From Tamarix chinensis (lineage: Eukaryota; Streptophyta; Magnoliopsida; Caryophyllales; Tamaricaceae), in the NCBI GenBank assembly GCA_030549775.1, contig CM060172.1:58409523-58473522 (forward strand): a DNA stretch of 64,000 nucleotides. Reading direction: 5' to 3'. A model generated the notes under the pieces. The model ran no database searches. It was not told the DNA's origin and saw only the letters and a program-made list of their open reading frames with translations. A program made the translations under genes and the position numbers. Shown one piece after another: positions 11,279-24,400 of the stretch. How positions within the stretch are numbered: position 1 is the first letter of the stretch; the number at the start of each line of letters is the position of its first letter.

Positions 11279-13629
11279 TGTAACACTCCCAAATTTACTA
11301 CTGAAAATTTTCGTTTAATTTAAAAGAGTTTAACGGAAACGAACAGATAAAACTATAAATTCGGGGGCATTACTGCCACACTTAGTACCAGATCGGTTCA
11401 CTTCTACCGACCCGATACTAAGTGCTAAGGATAAATAATATTGATCGTCAAGTACAATTCGTTAATAAAACATTGGTCATTAGCAAAACACAAGTCATAC
11501 AGATCAGAGTGCGAAAATCAAAAGTTACAATTCAAAAGTACAGTTATAAAGTACCAAATGTTAGAGGACGTAATACAGAGGAATAAAATGAAATATGATA
11601 ATACAGGGAAACAAAACGGAGGATGAACTCCGGCCACGTCACTCTCGACCCCCAAGCTAGGTCCAGGCTCAACTCTCAGCCCTGCCCGATGCCTCGTAAG
11701 CATCGTAGGCATTGAAGACATCGCCCCCTACCTGCAAAAACTCAGACGGGTCTTCTACTCGTAGAAATGAGCAGCACCTATGAAATGGGTGATCAGTACG
11801 CTACGTACGAAGTAAGGTAACAGACTCACTAAGGCCCACATACACAGAGATACATGACATAGAAGACATGGCATAATTACGTAGATAGCATGTAATAACA
11901 CAGATAAACAATACCAGTTATGAACCAGATAACTTTTTCATTAGATCTCTGATAATTATAATCGATTCACATCATAGTCTTTATCAATCCATGTGAGTGC
12001 GGGAACCCCACTATTATAGCCGGTGGAACGGTCATGAGGGTCATGCCCTGCCACTATTTTAGCTGGTGGACTGGTCACGAGGGTAACATACCCTGCCACT
12101 ATTATTTGCCGGTGGACCGGTCTGGCCCCGACTCACAAGGTGTTCCACTGTAAATATTCGTATCTTTCCCATGTCTTATCATTATTATGATTGGTTTGTT
12201 GAGCACGGAATACCCCACTATTATAGCCGGTGGAACGGTCACGAGGGTAATATACCTTGCCACTATTATTCGCCAGTGGACCGGTCTGGGTCCGGCTCAA
12301 CATCTTTCTCTGTAAGTGATTAGTGTCTTCACATATCTTATTTAAAAGATTTTCACCCTTGACATGCATGGCTAACTATATCTGCCCTTATCCTCCCAGG
12401 AGGGCCTGTCCCATATCTTGAGACTTCTACACCTCCTAACTCGCCTCGACATCCTTCCCTTCCATTTTCTCACACTGGAAACCCAACTTCTAAGTGTGTG
12501 GGTCAAGGCCCACCACCTTATACCCCAGGTCTACTCACCACCTTACCCTAGGGTTTTCACTAGAAACTCTAATCTAGGCCTATGTGGCCCTTCCTTCTCT
12601 ACTTCCCACAACCCACGCTACTATAACGCCCTACGTGTCATGACCTTCAGACTCAACTCTCCCCTCATACCTCGCTCCTCCTCATTTATTTTTATTATTT
12701 TCTTTTTCTTTTTCCACCTCCTCAAATTAGGGTTTCCTCCCCAAACCCTAGTCGGTCCCTAGGTACCCTTATATTATCCTACGTACTATTTTTCACCTCG
12801 AGCCTCTAGACTCCCAACCAGACCCTTCATTGTCTTCCCCACGTCCCAAAGTAACTTTCCATACGTAAGGTTCACCCCCATGCAGACCTTAACCTCCCCA
12901 TGCAAACCCCTTGATCTCTACCACGTCAAACCCTAAGATTTCCATGCGAACCCTAGTTCTCCCATATAACCTTAGTTTCTCCCACTCTTCCATTTTATTT
13001 AATTCCTCTTTTACTCATCCATTCACAGATCACAGATTACCTAGGTCATCCTTACCTACGTCAGCCAACTTACTTCCCCTTAGTTATCTTAATTTCTCAT
13101 TTTTCTCTTTCATGCCCCCATTCCACAACACCTCATCAAATAACCTAGCATGCATGTCCTAAGGGTCACATCACATCACATCATATTTGCATCATATCCA
13201 TATTAACACATACCAGACAAGAGCACGAGAACATACTTCGGTTCCACGTTGTGCTACACAATAAAACAGATAACATATAGAATACAACATATAAACCGTA
13301 CAAGGCATCCAAGACAAGTAAAACACGTAACACACAGGCGGCCTTAGTTACATCCTTACCTAAAACGGCGCTGGGCTTGGAGCACGCTCCTACGCCTCCT
13401 AGGGGTTTTGACCCGGTTCATCTATAAGAGGGAAATACTAAGGGTCAATCTCCCTCTACCAGAATTACCATAATTTTCCTATTTTACCCCTATCATAGCC
13501 TAATACTAAGGCTAATATTAATAATAGTAGTTTATAATTAAAAGGTAGGGTTATTATTATTCTCAAGGTAGTTAAACAAATGACCACTAATCAAAGTAAG
13601 TCTTAGTAAAATCCATGGTATTAAAGTAA

Positions 13630-13689
13630 GGGTTTTAATATTACTAATAACAATATTATTAATAATACTAATAATAATAATAAGAATAC

Positions 13690-13723
<34 letters not shown>

Positions 13724-13817
13724 AATAATGGTTATAATGATAATAATGATGATAATAATAATTGAAATCGTCATAGTATCAGTGATAATAATAATAATAA
13801 TAACAACCATAATCATG

Positions 13818-13848
<31 letters not shown>

Positions 13849-14038
13849 TAATAATGATAATAATGATAATAATAATAATAATAATACAAATAGCAATAAG
13901 AATACTAAAAATAATAATAATAGAGATAATAACAATAATAATAACAGTTAGAATAATAAACATAATAATACTAATACTAATAATAATAATAATGATGATG
14001 ATGATAGTGATAACGATAGTAATAATAATAATAATAAC

Positions 14039-14078
<40 letters not shown>

Positions 14079-14193
14079 GTGGCAATACTAATCATAATAA
14101 GAATACTAAAAGTAATAATATTAAATAATAATGATAATAAGGATAATAACGATGGTAATAATAGTTAAAGTAATAAATATAGTAAATATAACG

Positions 14194-14243
<50 letters not shown>

Positions 14244-14357
14244 GATAATGATAATAATAATAATAGTAATAATACTAATAATAGTAAGAATACTAAAATA
14301 ATAATAATAATAATAGAGATAATAACGATGTTAGTCATAGTTAAAGTAATAACCATG

Positions 14358-14423
<66 letters not shown>

Positions 14424-14480
14424 GTGATAATAGTAATATTAGTAATGGTAATAGTAATAATAATAATAATAATAACACAA
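13630..14480. repeat. AAT/ATA microsatellite array of about 0.85 kb in R3
   Basis: Long imperfect array of AAT trinucleotides with GAT, AGT and AAC variants, including a pure stretch at about 14356-14421. Open frames across it encode only Ile, Asn or Leu runs and are not genes. Confidence 0.9.
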
Positions 14481-14924
14481 CAAGGTTTTAGTATTAATTA
14501 ATACCATTAATTAGAAGTTCTTAGGGATAAATGTTAGGACCTAATAGTAATAATAGTGGTAGTAATAATAGTAATAATAATAATAATGTTAATAATAATT
14601 ATAATAACACTAATATTAATAGTTAATAATATTAAAAATCATTAACACTTTTATTATTCAGGATTTAGGGTTCAAGGAGTTGGGGGCAACCTGGCTGGGT
14701 GGTGGTGCTGGCGGCGGCGGCGGTGGAGGAAGGAAGAAATGGGAGAGGTGGATGTGGAGGCTAGGGGAGAGGAAATTAGGGGAAAAATGGAGGTGTAGGG
14801 TGGTAGGGCAGGATCCCCTGGTTGTTTTGGGGGTAGGGGCGGCGCTGCAGGTGGCAGTATAGGCGGCAACCGGCGGCGCGAAGGTGGTGCGGGGGTTGAA
14901 TGGGGCTGTTCGGGGAGGCAGTTT

Positions 14925-14948
14925 CGCACGGCCGGGGCGGCTCGTACA
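14925..14948 (-). other. Leader hairpin of R3
   Basis: On the minus strand TGTACG, a bulged A, GCC, loop GCCCC, then GGCCGTGCG. One U-G pair replaces a Watson-Crick pair. Same spacing to the TATA box as in R1 and R2. Confidence 0.58.
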
Positions 14949-15129
14949 GGGTAAGGCAGGGAATGCTGGTGGTTGGGTCGTGTAGAGGGCGGTGCAGGGA
15001 GAATTTTGGTGGCTGGAGCAGGTGGTAAGGGTGGCCGACGGTGGAGGAATGGCTGGCTGAAGTAGAGGTGGCGCACGATTTGGTTTTCTGGGCTCTAAAT
15101 TCCAAACCCGATTAAGGTAGCCTTTGAGG

Positions 15130-15139
15130 CTATTTATAG
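15130..15139 (-). promoter_or_regulatory. TATA box of R3
   Basis: CTATAAATAG on the minus strand, 0.96 kb from the LTR end, 182 bp upstream of the leader hairpin. Confidence 0.72.
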
Positions 15140-16101
15140 GCCAATCGGAAATGGAAAACGACAAGGAGGCGTGGGAGAGTAGGGGGTAGGGTTATGGCTG
15201 TTGTCCGGCGAAAGTGGCCGACGCAGGTCTGCGTGTGCAGACCGTGCGTTGTCGGGGAGAGAGAGAGATTGCATGCGGGAGAAGGGATGAATGGTTTGGT
15301 CGAAATTTTAGGGGAGTCAACAGGGAGGAGAGGGGAGGAATGGCCGGTGCAGTGGCGTGGGCATTGCAGGCTTTTCGACGAAAATCTCGATTGCAGGTGT
15401 GCGGAGGTTGAAGACGAAGTGCAGTAGTGGACCGGCGGTCTAGGAGAAAAGAAAAAGAAGAAAAAGAAGGAAAAGAAAGGTCGAACCGGCCGGGAGAGGG
15501 GGAGAGGAGAGGCGCGGGAGCTGGGCCAATCAGGGGGAAGGGGGAGTTGGGCCAACGGGCCGGCCCAGGTCGGGGGGGAAAATAGAAAAAAGGAAGAGAG
15601 GAAGGAAGGAAAAAGGAAAAAGAGGGGGAAAAAGGAAAAAAAGAAAAAGGAAAAGAAGAGAAAATGGTGGTTGGCTTAATTAATATAATTTGGGTAATTT
15701 GGGATGTTTAATAAAATATAAATAGTAAAATAATAATTAAATCCTCTTTTTAGGTTGATTTAGGGATTTTTGAAATGATTTTCTTAAATTCCATTTTAAT
15801 TAACAAAACACTCTAATTTTCTCCAATTAAATTATTTATAAAGTTTATATTAATTTGAAACTACTATATCCTTCTTAATTTAAATAAAGTAATTTATTTA
15901 ATTAATTTCCAAAATAAAATCCTTAATTAGCGTAAAATACCACAATTCCTCCTATTTAAAACACTTATAAATTTCTTCTTGATTTCCCCTAATTAACTTC
16001 CTTTTATTTTAATAAAAGTAAATTATTTGATTAACTTTCAAAATAAAAATCCTATTTAATAATAAATAATAAAATTAGGATTTTTGGGGCATTTCACGCT
16101 T

Positions 16102-16161
16102 ACCAAACCCTAAGTGGGTATATCCTAAGGAACTTTCTTTGATTGGGTCATTGGGGGAAGG
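16102..16161 (-). pseudogene. LINE ORF2 fragment between R3 and R4
   Basis: A 60-bp remnant bounded by the target repeats of R3 (CGCTT) and R4 (GAAGG). Too short to show a domain by itself. It is assigned to the LINE because the pieces on either side are LINE ORF2 in the same strand and in the right order. Confidence 0.6.
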
Positions 16162-16727
16162 TGTAATACCCCAAAATTTTGCTAAACCTAATCCTGTATC
16201 ATTAATACCATAATTTGATTCTAATCTCGAAAAAATCTTATGGTAGCCTTAACCAAATTTTATAATATCAAAATCTTAACCTAAATCAAAATTTTAACTC
16301 GGATAATTTGTATTTCGTAACACAATCTTAATTCCGGTAAATTTTATCACTAATCCTACCTATTTTGAGGCTAATCTAAAATTATCTAAAACTAATATTA
16401 AACATCTTCTCTTTTTCTTTCCTTTCTCCTTTCTACTGTCTCCTCCCAGATGTAATGCTTAACCAATCTTATTTTTATTCTTGCAACTTGCACCATCTCC
16501 CATCACCCTCCAATGCAGCCATCATCATCACCATAATCCCTCACCCTCGCCATCTCACATTGTTGCTGCCTTGAATGCACACTGTCCCCTACCCATTTTC
16601 ATCTCCATGCAATGTAACACACCCACACACAACCATCACCCTTAACCATCTATTTCATTGAAAAGTTTGTCCTCCCCATCATGCCTCTACCATCCCTCGT
16701 GCCCTGTCATCCTATAGCTGCACCATC

Positions 16728-17616
16728 TCCCTCTACACCATCCATTTCTCATGCCTCCCTTTGCATTTTTCACCCATTGCACAACTCATGCACACACACA
16801 CACACACAAAACTCATCTCTCTTTCCTTCCTTCCTCTTTTGTTTTACCTCATTTCTACCCATTTTGTGTTAAGAAACCACTATCTGAGCTCCCTCTCTTT
16901 TCTTTCTTTCTTTCTTTCAGTAGCTGCACCATCTCCCTCTACACTGTCCATTTTACACACCTCCATTTTCATTTCACACATCGCACACCTCATACACACA
17001 CAACTCATCTCTCTTTCCTTCCTTCCTCTTTTGTTTTGCCTCATTTCTACCCATTTTGTGTCAAGAAACCCCTGTCCGAGCTCCCTCTCTTTTCTTTCTT
17101 TCTTTCTTTCTTTCTGTACCTGCACCATCTCCCCCTACACAGTCCATTTTGCACGCCTCCCTTTGCATTTTCACCCATTGCTTACCTCCTGCACACACAC
17201 ACACACAAACAATTCATCTCTCTTTCCTTCCTTTCTCTTTTGTTTTGCCTCACCCATTTTGTGTCAAGAAACCATTGTCCGAGCTCCCTGTCTCTTCCTC
17301 ATCCTCATCCTCTTCTTCTTCCTCTTCCTCTTCCTCCTCCTCTTCTTCTTCTTCCTCTTCCTCTTCCTATTCGTCTTCTTCCTCTTCCTCTTCATCATCA
17401 TCATCTTCTTCTTCTTTCATTTTACCTCATTTCTACCCATTTTGTGTCAAGAAACCACTGTCTGAGCTCCTTGTCTCTTCCTCATCCTCATCCTATTCCT
17501 CTTCCTCTTTCTCTTCCTATTCATCTTCTTCCTCTTCCTCATCATCATCATCATCATCATCTTATTCTTCTTTTATTTTGCCTCATTTCTACCCATTTTG
17601 TGTCAAGAAACTACTG
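16728..17616 (+). repeat. Tandem repeat, about 196-bp unit decaying to about 160 bp, in R4
   Basis: The phrase CTGCACCATCTCC starts at 16728, 16924 and 17120, exactly 196 bp apart. The phrase ACCCATTTTGTGT recurs near 16857, 17049, 17252, 17435 and 17591. Each unit also has a CA-repeat patch, a TTTCTTTC patch and GAGCTCCCTCTC. In later units the first half is replaced by TCTTCC repeats. No coding role is supported: the open frames through it are low-complexity. Confidence 0.85.
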
Positions 17617-18366
17617 TTCGTGCTCCCTCCCTCCCTCTCTCCTCCTCCTCCTCTTCTTCTTCTTCTGCCTCTTCCTCTTCATCTTCTTCATCCTCCTCTT
17701 CCTCTTCTTCTTCCTAGTCTTCGTCTTCTTCTTCTTCCTCTTTCTCGTATTCATCATCATCATCTTCTTCTTCTTATTCTTTTTCCTCTTCTTCTTCGTC
17801 GTCCTTTTCCTCTTCCTCTTCCCCTTCCTCTTCTTCTTCATCACCCTCTCCATCTTCGTTGTCTTCTTATTCTTCTTCTTCGTCTTCGTCCTCTTCTTCC
17901 TTTCTTCCTCCTCCTCCTCCTCCTCCTCCTCCTCTTCTTCTTCTTCTTCTTCCTCATCCTTGTCTTCCACTTCCTCTTCTTCCTCGTCTTCTTCTTCCTC
18001 TTCTTCCTTGTCTTCCTCTTTGTCTTCTTCGTCTTCTTCCTCGTCTTTTTCTTCCTTTTATTCCTCTTCTTCTTCTTCTTCTTCCTCTTTGTCTTCCTCT
18101 TCTTCCTCTTTTTCTTCATCTTCCTCTTCTTCCTCCTCGTCTTCTTCCTCTTTGTCTTCCTATTCTTTGTCTTCTTCTTCCTTGTCTTCGTCTTCTTCTT
18201 CTTCTTCTTCCTCCTCCTCCTCTTCTTCGTCATCCTCCTCCTCTTCTTCTTCCTCCTCCTCTTCTTAGTCTCTGTCCTCCTCTTCTTCGCCCTCTTCTTC
18301 TTCTTCTTCCTCTTCTTTTTTGTCATCTTCTTCCTCTTGTTTGTTGTCTTCCTCTTCTTCTTTCCC
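17280..18366 (+). repeat. 1.1-kb polypyrimidine (CTT/TCC) tract in R4
   Basis: Almost pure C and T on the plus strand for about 1.1 kb, a degenerate TCTTCC/CTT repeat. It stands where other family members carry a 100-200-bp pyrimidine-rich tract upstream of the TATA box, so it looks like a microsatellite expansion within the LTR. The open frames crossing it encode only Ser, Leu, Phe or Pro runs and are not genes. Confidence 0.9.
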
Positions 18367-19358
18367 TCAATTTTAATCTTTGATCCTAATGATATATTAT
18401 TTCATTTCATAGGTGATATTCTAGTGATATTGAAGGATGAAGTCTATGATTTATGTGCTTAGAGTCCAATATCCATGTTAGTGAGGATACAAATCGATGT
18501 TTTAGGATTTTTATGTTAAATACTTGCATAGCTATATGTATTATCATGATATTGTTGTTATATAATGGAATATATGTTGTTAATGATATGATTATGATAA
18601 TGTAGTTTTATATGATGTAAAGGAAGTGAGAATGGGAAAGATGTGTTGATGTAATTTTAATAAGCTAAGTCATACTTGTGGACAAATATAACTTATGGAA
18701 TAAGTGATATGGGTTAATATGGAGATCTTGATATTTTAATGTGTTAGGTGCATTAATTATAATAATAATAATATCAGGAGAAGTATTTGGAGTACTTACT
18801 AAATGTTTGGGTTCCTCAAAATAAGATAATGGTTTACTTAAGGCATGGTAACCTTAAAATAGTAATATTTTTATCCCATGTATAAAACCCTTAGGTTAGA
18901 CTAAAATTTTTGGATATGTTGTAATTGTTGGTAATTTGAGGATGTTTATTGAATTTGGGTTATCATACAAACCTTATTGGAAGAGTTATGACCAATCTCA
19001 AAATTAAGGTTTTGGGAGCTTTGTAAAAAGTAATGCTTGGGATAAGGCTATTATTGTATGTGTGAGACATGGGTGTTAGACCATGAATTTCATGTGTGTT
19101 AACATGTTAATATCTAAGAAATAATATACTATAATTGGTGGTTGAATGATCAATATAAGAGAATTTATTCCAGGAGTGTAATATTATGGTTGAGGAAATT
19201 AGGGATCTTAACTCTGGAAATTGACCTTATAAATCGTGTTATGTGCTTATTTACCTTAATTTGTTTGGTACCTATAAATTAATCATGAATAAGATATTAA
19301 TCATATAAAGTGAAAGGTCACGTGAGTAGGGCTAATGTGATGTTTTTATATCCGTTCC

Positions 19359-21297
19359 TGGTGTGGCCGTAGCCGACACGCAATTTAAACTCTCTTGTTG
19401 TCAATTGTAGCACTGGTAAATAGGGTATTATTCTAGGCCGGAGATTGAGAGGGCTCACATCTATTTTAACTAGCTTAAGAATAACAATAAAAATAAAAAT
19501 CCTAAATAACACAAAATAAATAAATAAGAAAAATACTAATGGGGGATTATAAAGACAAAAGTAATAAAATAATAAAAGGAATAAATAAAATAAAATAAAA
19601 TAATAATAAAAATAATGGGAAACCCGCAGATAAGATAAATATGCTAGGGAAATCAAAATCCACCACTAGATTAGGTCGAAATATAATATTAATTTCTAAG
19701 TCATCTTTTAATCATGAGAAAGAGATCGACCAAGTTGTACACCAAAAGCAGGTCCATACACCTTACATTACTTCCCTCAATTAATTAATACGACAAAGTG
19801 CCAATATTAATCCTATTAAATACTAGCAGTATAGCAGCAACAAGCGGCTCCTATATTTAAATAGATTTAATGCATTAAGTGTAATTGGAAGGCTGTCAAT
19901 TTAAGTACCCAAACTAGTACACAAAGCATGTCTAGCTGTATTTCCTTTCCTTGACCCACACGTATCGAAATGTTTTACTACTTCAGTTAGAATCACAAAC
20001 TATTAGGTGAATTGTTATCTAACCTAGCTGCAATTTATACATATAAATTATAGTATATTTAGATGGCCACCTAGCAGGCAAATAATCCTACACACTGTCA
20101 CTTATGATGAAACCAGAACAAGGCATGCACCAAATAAATTATACTTGACAGAATTATATATATAAACAATAGAAATTAAAATAGAGTCAAGAAACAATCT
20201 CACGAAACAAAGAAAATAAAATTATGTCTCAAACCCTAATCCAGGGTTTTAATTTATTCCCTAACAAAAAATATTCAGCCAGCCATAATTATAGAATTAA
20301 TTACACATAAATATATATCTAAAATATAAATTAAAAATAAGATAAAGAAATAACCGGAATTAATTTTAAATAAAATATCAAAAATTTATTCAGATAAAAA
20401 TTAATTTTATCTGAAATAAATTCTACCGGATAAATTCTTTCCTATTTCTTCCTTCTCAGCGCCTTAATTTCTGTGCGGTTATTCTTTTCCTTTTTTCTTT
20501 ATTCTCGGCTAATGGTTGACGGGGCTGAAGCTCTCTTTGTGTTGCTCCTCGTTAGGCCTCGGTTTCTGTGCCGCCCTCTGTCGCTCTTGCCGCTCAACTG
20601 CTGCTTCTCTCCTTTTATAACTTTTTGTGCAGCCCTTTTATTTATTCTTGTGCGGCGCCCTCCTTCCACGTCAGAGCCTAACGGCTAAGGCAGCCTACTC
20701 TGCCTTCTAGCCTCTGAAGGCTCTCCTGAGCCTCCTCTCGTACTGCCGCTTTTTGGCTTCCTCCTTTTCCTTGTCTTTGACGCGCCCTCTTTTTTCTATA
20801 TCCTTCAATTCGTGCGGCCCTGCCGCACTCTCTGCATCTCTTCTGTGTTCGTGCTTACTCCTCTCTTTTTATTCTCGATCCGTGTGAGACAGCTTTTTCG
20901 TCCATGCCACGTCAGCCCTGCGGCTGCCTCTTCTTTTTCTCTGCCGTCATTCAAAGTCTCGTTTGGCTTCTTTAGGCTTTACTTGCTTCGTCGTTTCTTC
21001 CATTCTTGTTTCGGGCCTTTGGGCCTTCAGCTTTTGGGCCGTTGGTCCAAAGGTCTAATTCTTTTTTTTTTCCTTTCATTTAAAAACAAAACCTATAAAA
21101 TAAAATTAAATAAATATTAATAAATTATATTTTATTCTAAATTTACTTAATTTATATCATTTTAGCTTAAATAATAACAATTATATAATTTTTACCACTT
21201 AAGCATAAAACAATAATTATTCACCTATATTAGTTAAATAAAATACCAAAAACTAAGATTATAAGGGTATAAAATGTGTCAAAATATGAACTTATCA
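19359..21297 (+). mobile_element. Unrelated solo LTR, 1.94 kb, TSD GTTCC (Athila/Tat-like)
   Basis: Begins TGGTGTGGCC and ends AACTTATCA, flanked by a perfect GTTCC duplication (19354-19358 and 21298-21302) inside R4. The first 120 bp (ACACGCAATTTAAACTC, TCAATTGTAGCACTGGTAAA, then a GGGTATTATTCTAGG stretch) resemble LTR starts of Athila or Tat/Ogre Ty3-gypsy elements. That clade call is from memory of the pattern and is tentative. No internal domain is present, so it is a solo LTR. It shares no module with the R family. Confidence 0.82.
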
Positions 21298-21484
21298 GTT
21301 CCACCGTAGGATAATAGTGGCTTGGGGGTGTTTTGCCCCGAGAAGATGATGTTTTTATATATCTGTTTCACAAGAGGATAATAGTGGCTTGGGAGCATTT
21401 TGTCCTGAGAAGGTGTTCCAGTCCGTTCCACTAGATTAAAAATAGTGGGACCCTACTCATCGTGAATGAAAATATAATAGTATA

Positions 21485-24400
21485 TATAATACCCCCAAAA
21501 TTCACTACTAAAAAAATTTGTTTTATTAAATAATTAACGGAAGCGAAATCATAAACTATGAATTATGAGGATATTACCGCCACACTTAGTACCAGACCAG
21601 TTCACTCCTACCATTCCAGTACCAAGTGCTAAGGATGAAAAGGATTATTGTCAAACACGAGTCAATACTGAAAACAAAAATTCATAACAGAACTAGAAAG
21701 TTCATAACATGGAAATCAGAGTATATGGAAAGGAGTTTACAAACTAGAGTACATAATTAAAATTCCTTGAAGGGAATTCAGATTACAATATTATAAAAAT
21801 CAAGTCTGAGAAAATCGGTACAACGTAAAAGAACATGAAAAGTAAATTCGGCTACAACACTCTTGAATCCTTGGGCCAAGTCCATGCTCAGCACTCAGCT
21901 TCACCTGATGCCTCGTAAGAATCTAAGGCATCAAAGACAACATCACCAACCTACACAAACTCAAAGGGGCATTTTGCTCGTGGGAATAAACAACACCCAT
22001 AAAAAAGGTAGTCAGTATGCTACGTAATGAGAAAGGTAACCATGCAAATAAGACCAATCATCCAAAAACATGTAACACATGTATGATCACATAAACGACA
22101 TACAATCATTACAGATGAAAAAGGCTAAGTTCTAGTCCGGATCAACTGGTTCTTTAAATCTTTGATCAATACTCATTTCACCCGATGCTTATTATCATTC
22201 CATGCGAGTGTGGGAGCCCTACTATTATAGCCGATGGACCGGAAACATACAAGGCATAAAACTCCTGACCACTATTATTGTCGGTGGATTGGTCTCCTAA
22301 GTAAGATGCTCCTGGCCACTATTATTCGTCGGTGGACCGATCTGGCTCCGACTATCATGGTGTTTCACTATAAGTACTTAGTCTCTTTCCCATGTATTAG
22401 AACAGTTATGTTCAATTTTTTAAGCATGGAATCCCCCACTATTATAGCCGGTGGACCGGAAACGTACAAGACATAATGCTCCTGACCACTATTATTCGCC
22501 GGTGGATCGGTCTCCAAGGCACCTAGGCTCCTAGCCACTATTATTCGCCAGTGGACTGGTCTAGGCCCGGCTCAACAATCTTTCTCTTTAAATGATTAAT
22601 ATCTTACTATATCTTAGTCAACAGGTTTTTCCCTAGAAATGCATGTCACACTCCTTCTACACTTATCCTTCCAAGAGGGCTCGTCCCATATCTTGAGACT
22701 CTATCCCTCTTAACACACCCCCAACAACCTTTCCTTCCTCCACTTATTCACACTAGAGGCCCACTACCTAACACTTCTAAGTCCACTCACTGCCTTACCC
22801 TAAGGTTTCCTCTAGAAACCTTAATTTGGGCCTATGTGGCCTATCTTTCTCCGTCTCACACAACCAAGGCTGTTCAATATCCCACACATCACTTCCTTAG
22901 ATTCACCCCTCATCATTTCACTTTACTCCCCCAAGTACATGTGTGACCATGAAACCCTAGGTGGCTACACCAAACCCTAGCATCCTTCTTCCCAACTGTC
23001 ACCTCTCCATATCTCACCTTCCACCCTTGCTCCTCCCATGATATTCATACTCACCCCACACAGGACATTCCTCCATACTCATCCCATACACCATTCACCC
23101 TCCATTTATTTTTACTTTCACCACCATCTCAAACTAGGGTTTTCCTCCCAAACGCTATCCAGGTCTCCTTTGCACCCTTATACTAACCATTTTTCACCCA
23201 AAGCCTCCAATCACCCAAATAAATCTTCCCTTACCTTACTTACATCCCAATACAACTTTTCACACTTAAAATTCATCCCCATGCAGACTATATACACTTC
23301 ATGCAAACCCTCAAAGTTTTCATGCAAAACCCTATATTCTCCCATGCAAACCCTAGATTCTCCCCTTCAAGGTTCACCCACTCTTTTATTTCATTTAGAG
23401 CCCCTTTTTATTCTTCCACTCATGGATCACGGGATATTTAGGTCAATCCCACACTCCTAGGTCAACTCACTTCCCCTTGGTCAACTTACTTCCCTTTGGT
23501 CAACATATTTTCTTTTTCATCTTTCCACCTTATATTACCACATTAAATATCCTAGAATGCATGTCCTAAAGGGCCACATCACATCATATCACAATTCACA
23601 ACATAAACATACTAAACACATGCCATAAGAAAGCACATGAATATACCTTAACTCCAAGCTGCGCTACACATAAAACCATTATAATAATACACACAAGATA
23701 CATAACATATCATGATACATGGCATACAAGGCATATAAGGCACATATCACACATAGGCCTTGGCTACATCCTTACTTAAAACATCATCGGTCTTGGAGCA
23801 CGCTCTTGCACCTCCTTAGGGTTTTGACTAGTTTCACCTATAAGAGGGAAAACTAAGGATTGATTTTTATCCTACCAAAAATATTATTATTTCCTAATTT
23901 ATTCTAAGATTAGGGTTACTATTATTAAAAGAAACTCTACAAGTGAAAATAGGGCTTTTAATTCTCAAGTTAGCCTACTAGAGTACTACTAGTCAAAATA
24001 GGTTTATGTTAATATTTATAGCCATATTTATATTATTAAATCTAATAGCTTTATTTCTTCTAATAATAGTACTAACACTATTTATAGCAAAAATAGTGAT
24101 ATTAATAATAATAGTATTAATACTAGTTGTAGTATAATAGCGATATTAATAATAATAGTAATACTAATACTCATAGTAATAGAAACCCTAGTATTTTTTT
24201 AGGGCTAAGGCTAATAATAGGGTTAAGGATAAAATAATAATATAATAATAGTAATACTAACAAAATACTAATATTTCTATGGATAATGATATTAATAATA
24301 ATATTTGAAATAATGATAATATAATAATAGTAATAGTAACAATGCTATAGTAATAATGTTAATAATAAAGGTATTAGAAAATAATATTAGTAATATTCAA

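Larger units (their letters stand above)
11279..16096 (-). mobile_element. R3: solo LTR, 4.82 kb, TSD CGCTT
   Basis: Termini TGTAACACTCC...GGGGCATTTCA with a perfect target duplication CGCTT (11274-11278 and 16097-16101). Holds the CCACTATTATAGCCGGTGG block (about 12005-12350), a splice donor (13358-13359) next to GGAGCACGCTCC (13379-13390), an unusually long AAT-type array (about 13630-14480), the leader hairpin (14925-14948), the TATA box (15130-15139) and a purine-rich tract (15440-15665). It is inserted in the LINE. The greater length relative to R2 comes mostly from the AAT array. Confidence 0.9.

Noticed and set aside
13538..14168. Open frames of 146-185 codons on both strands
   Set aside because: They cover the AAT microsatellite array of R3; poly-Ile products on both strands show low complexity, not coding.
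16751..18462. Open frames of 468 and 505 codons on the plus strand
   Set aside because: They run through CTT/TCC repeats and a 196-bp tandem repeat; the products are Ser, Leu, Phe and Pro runs with no domain.
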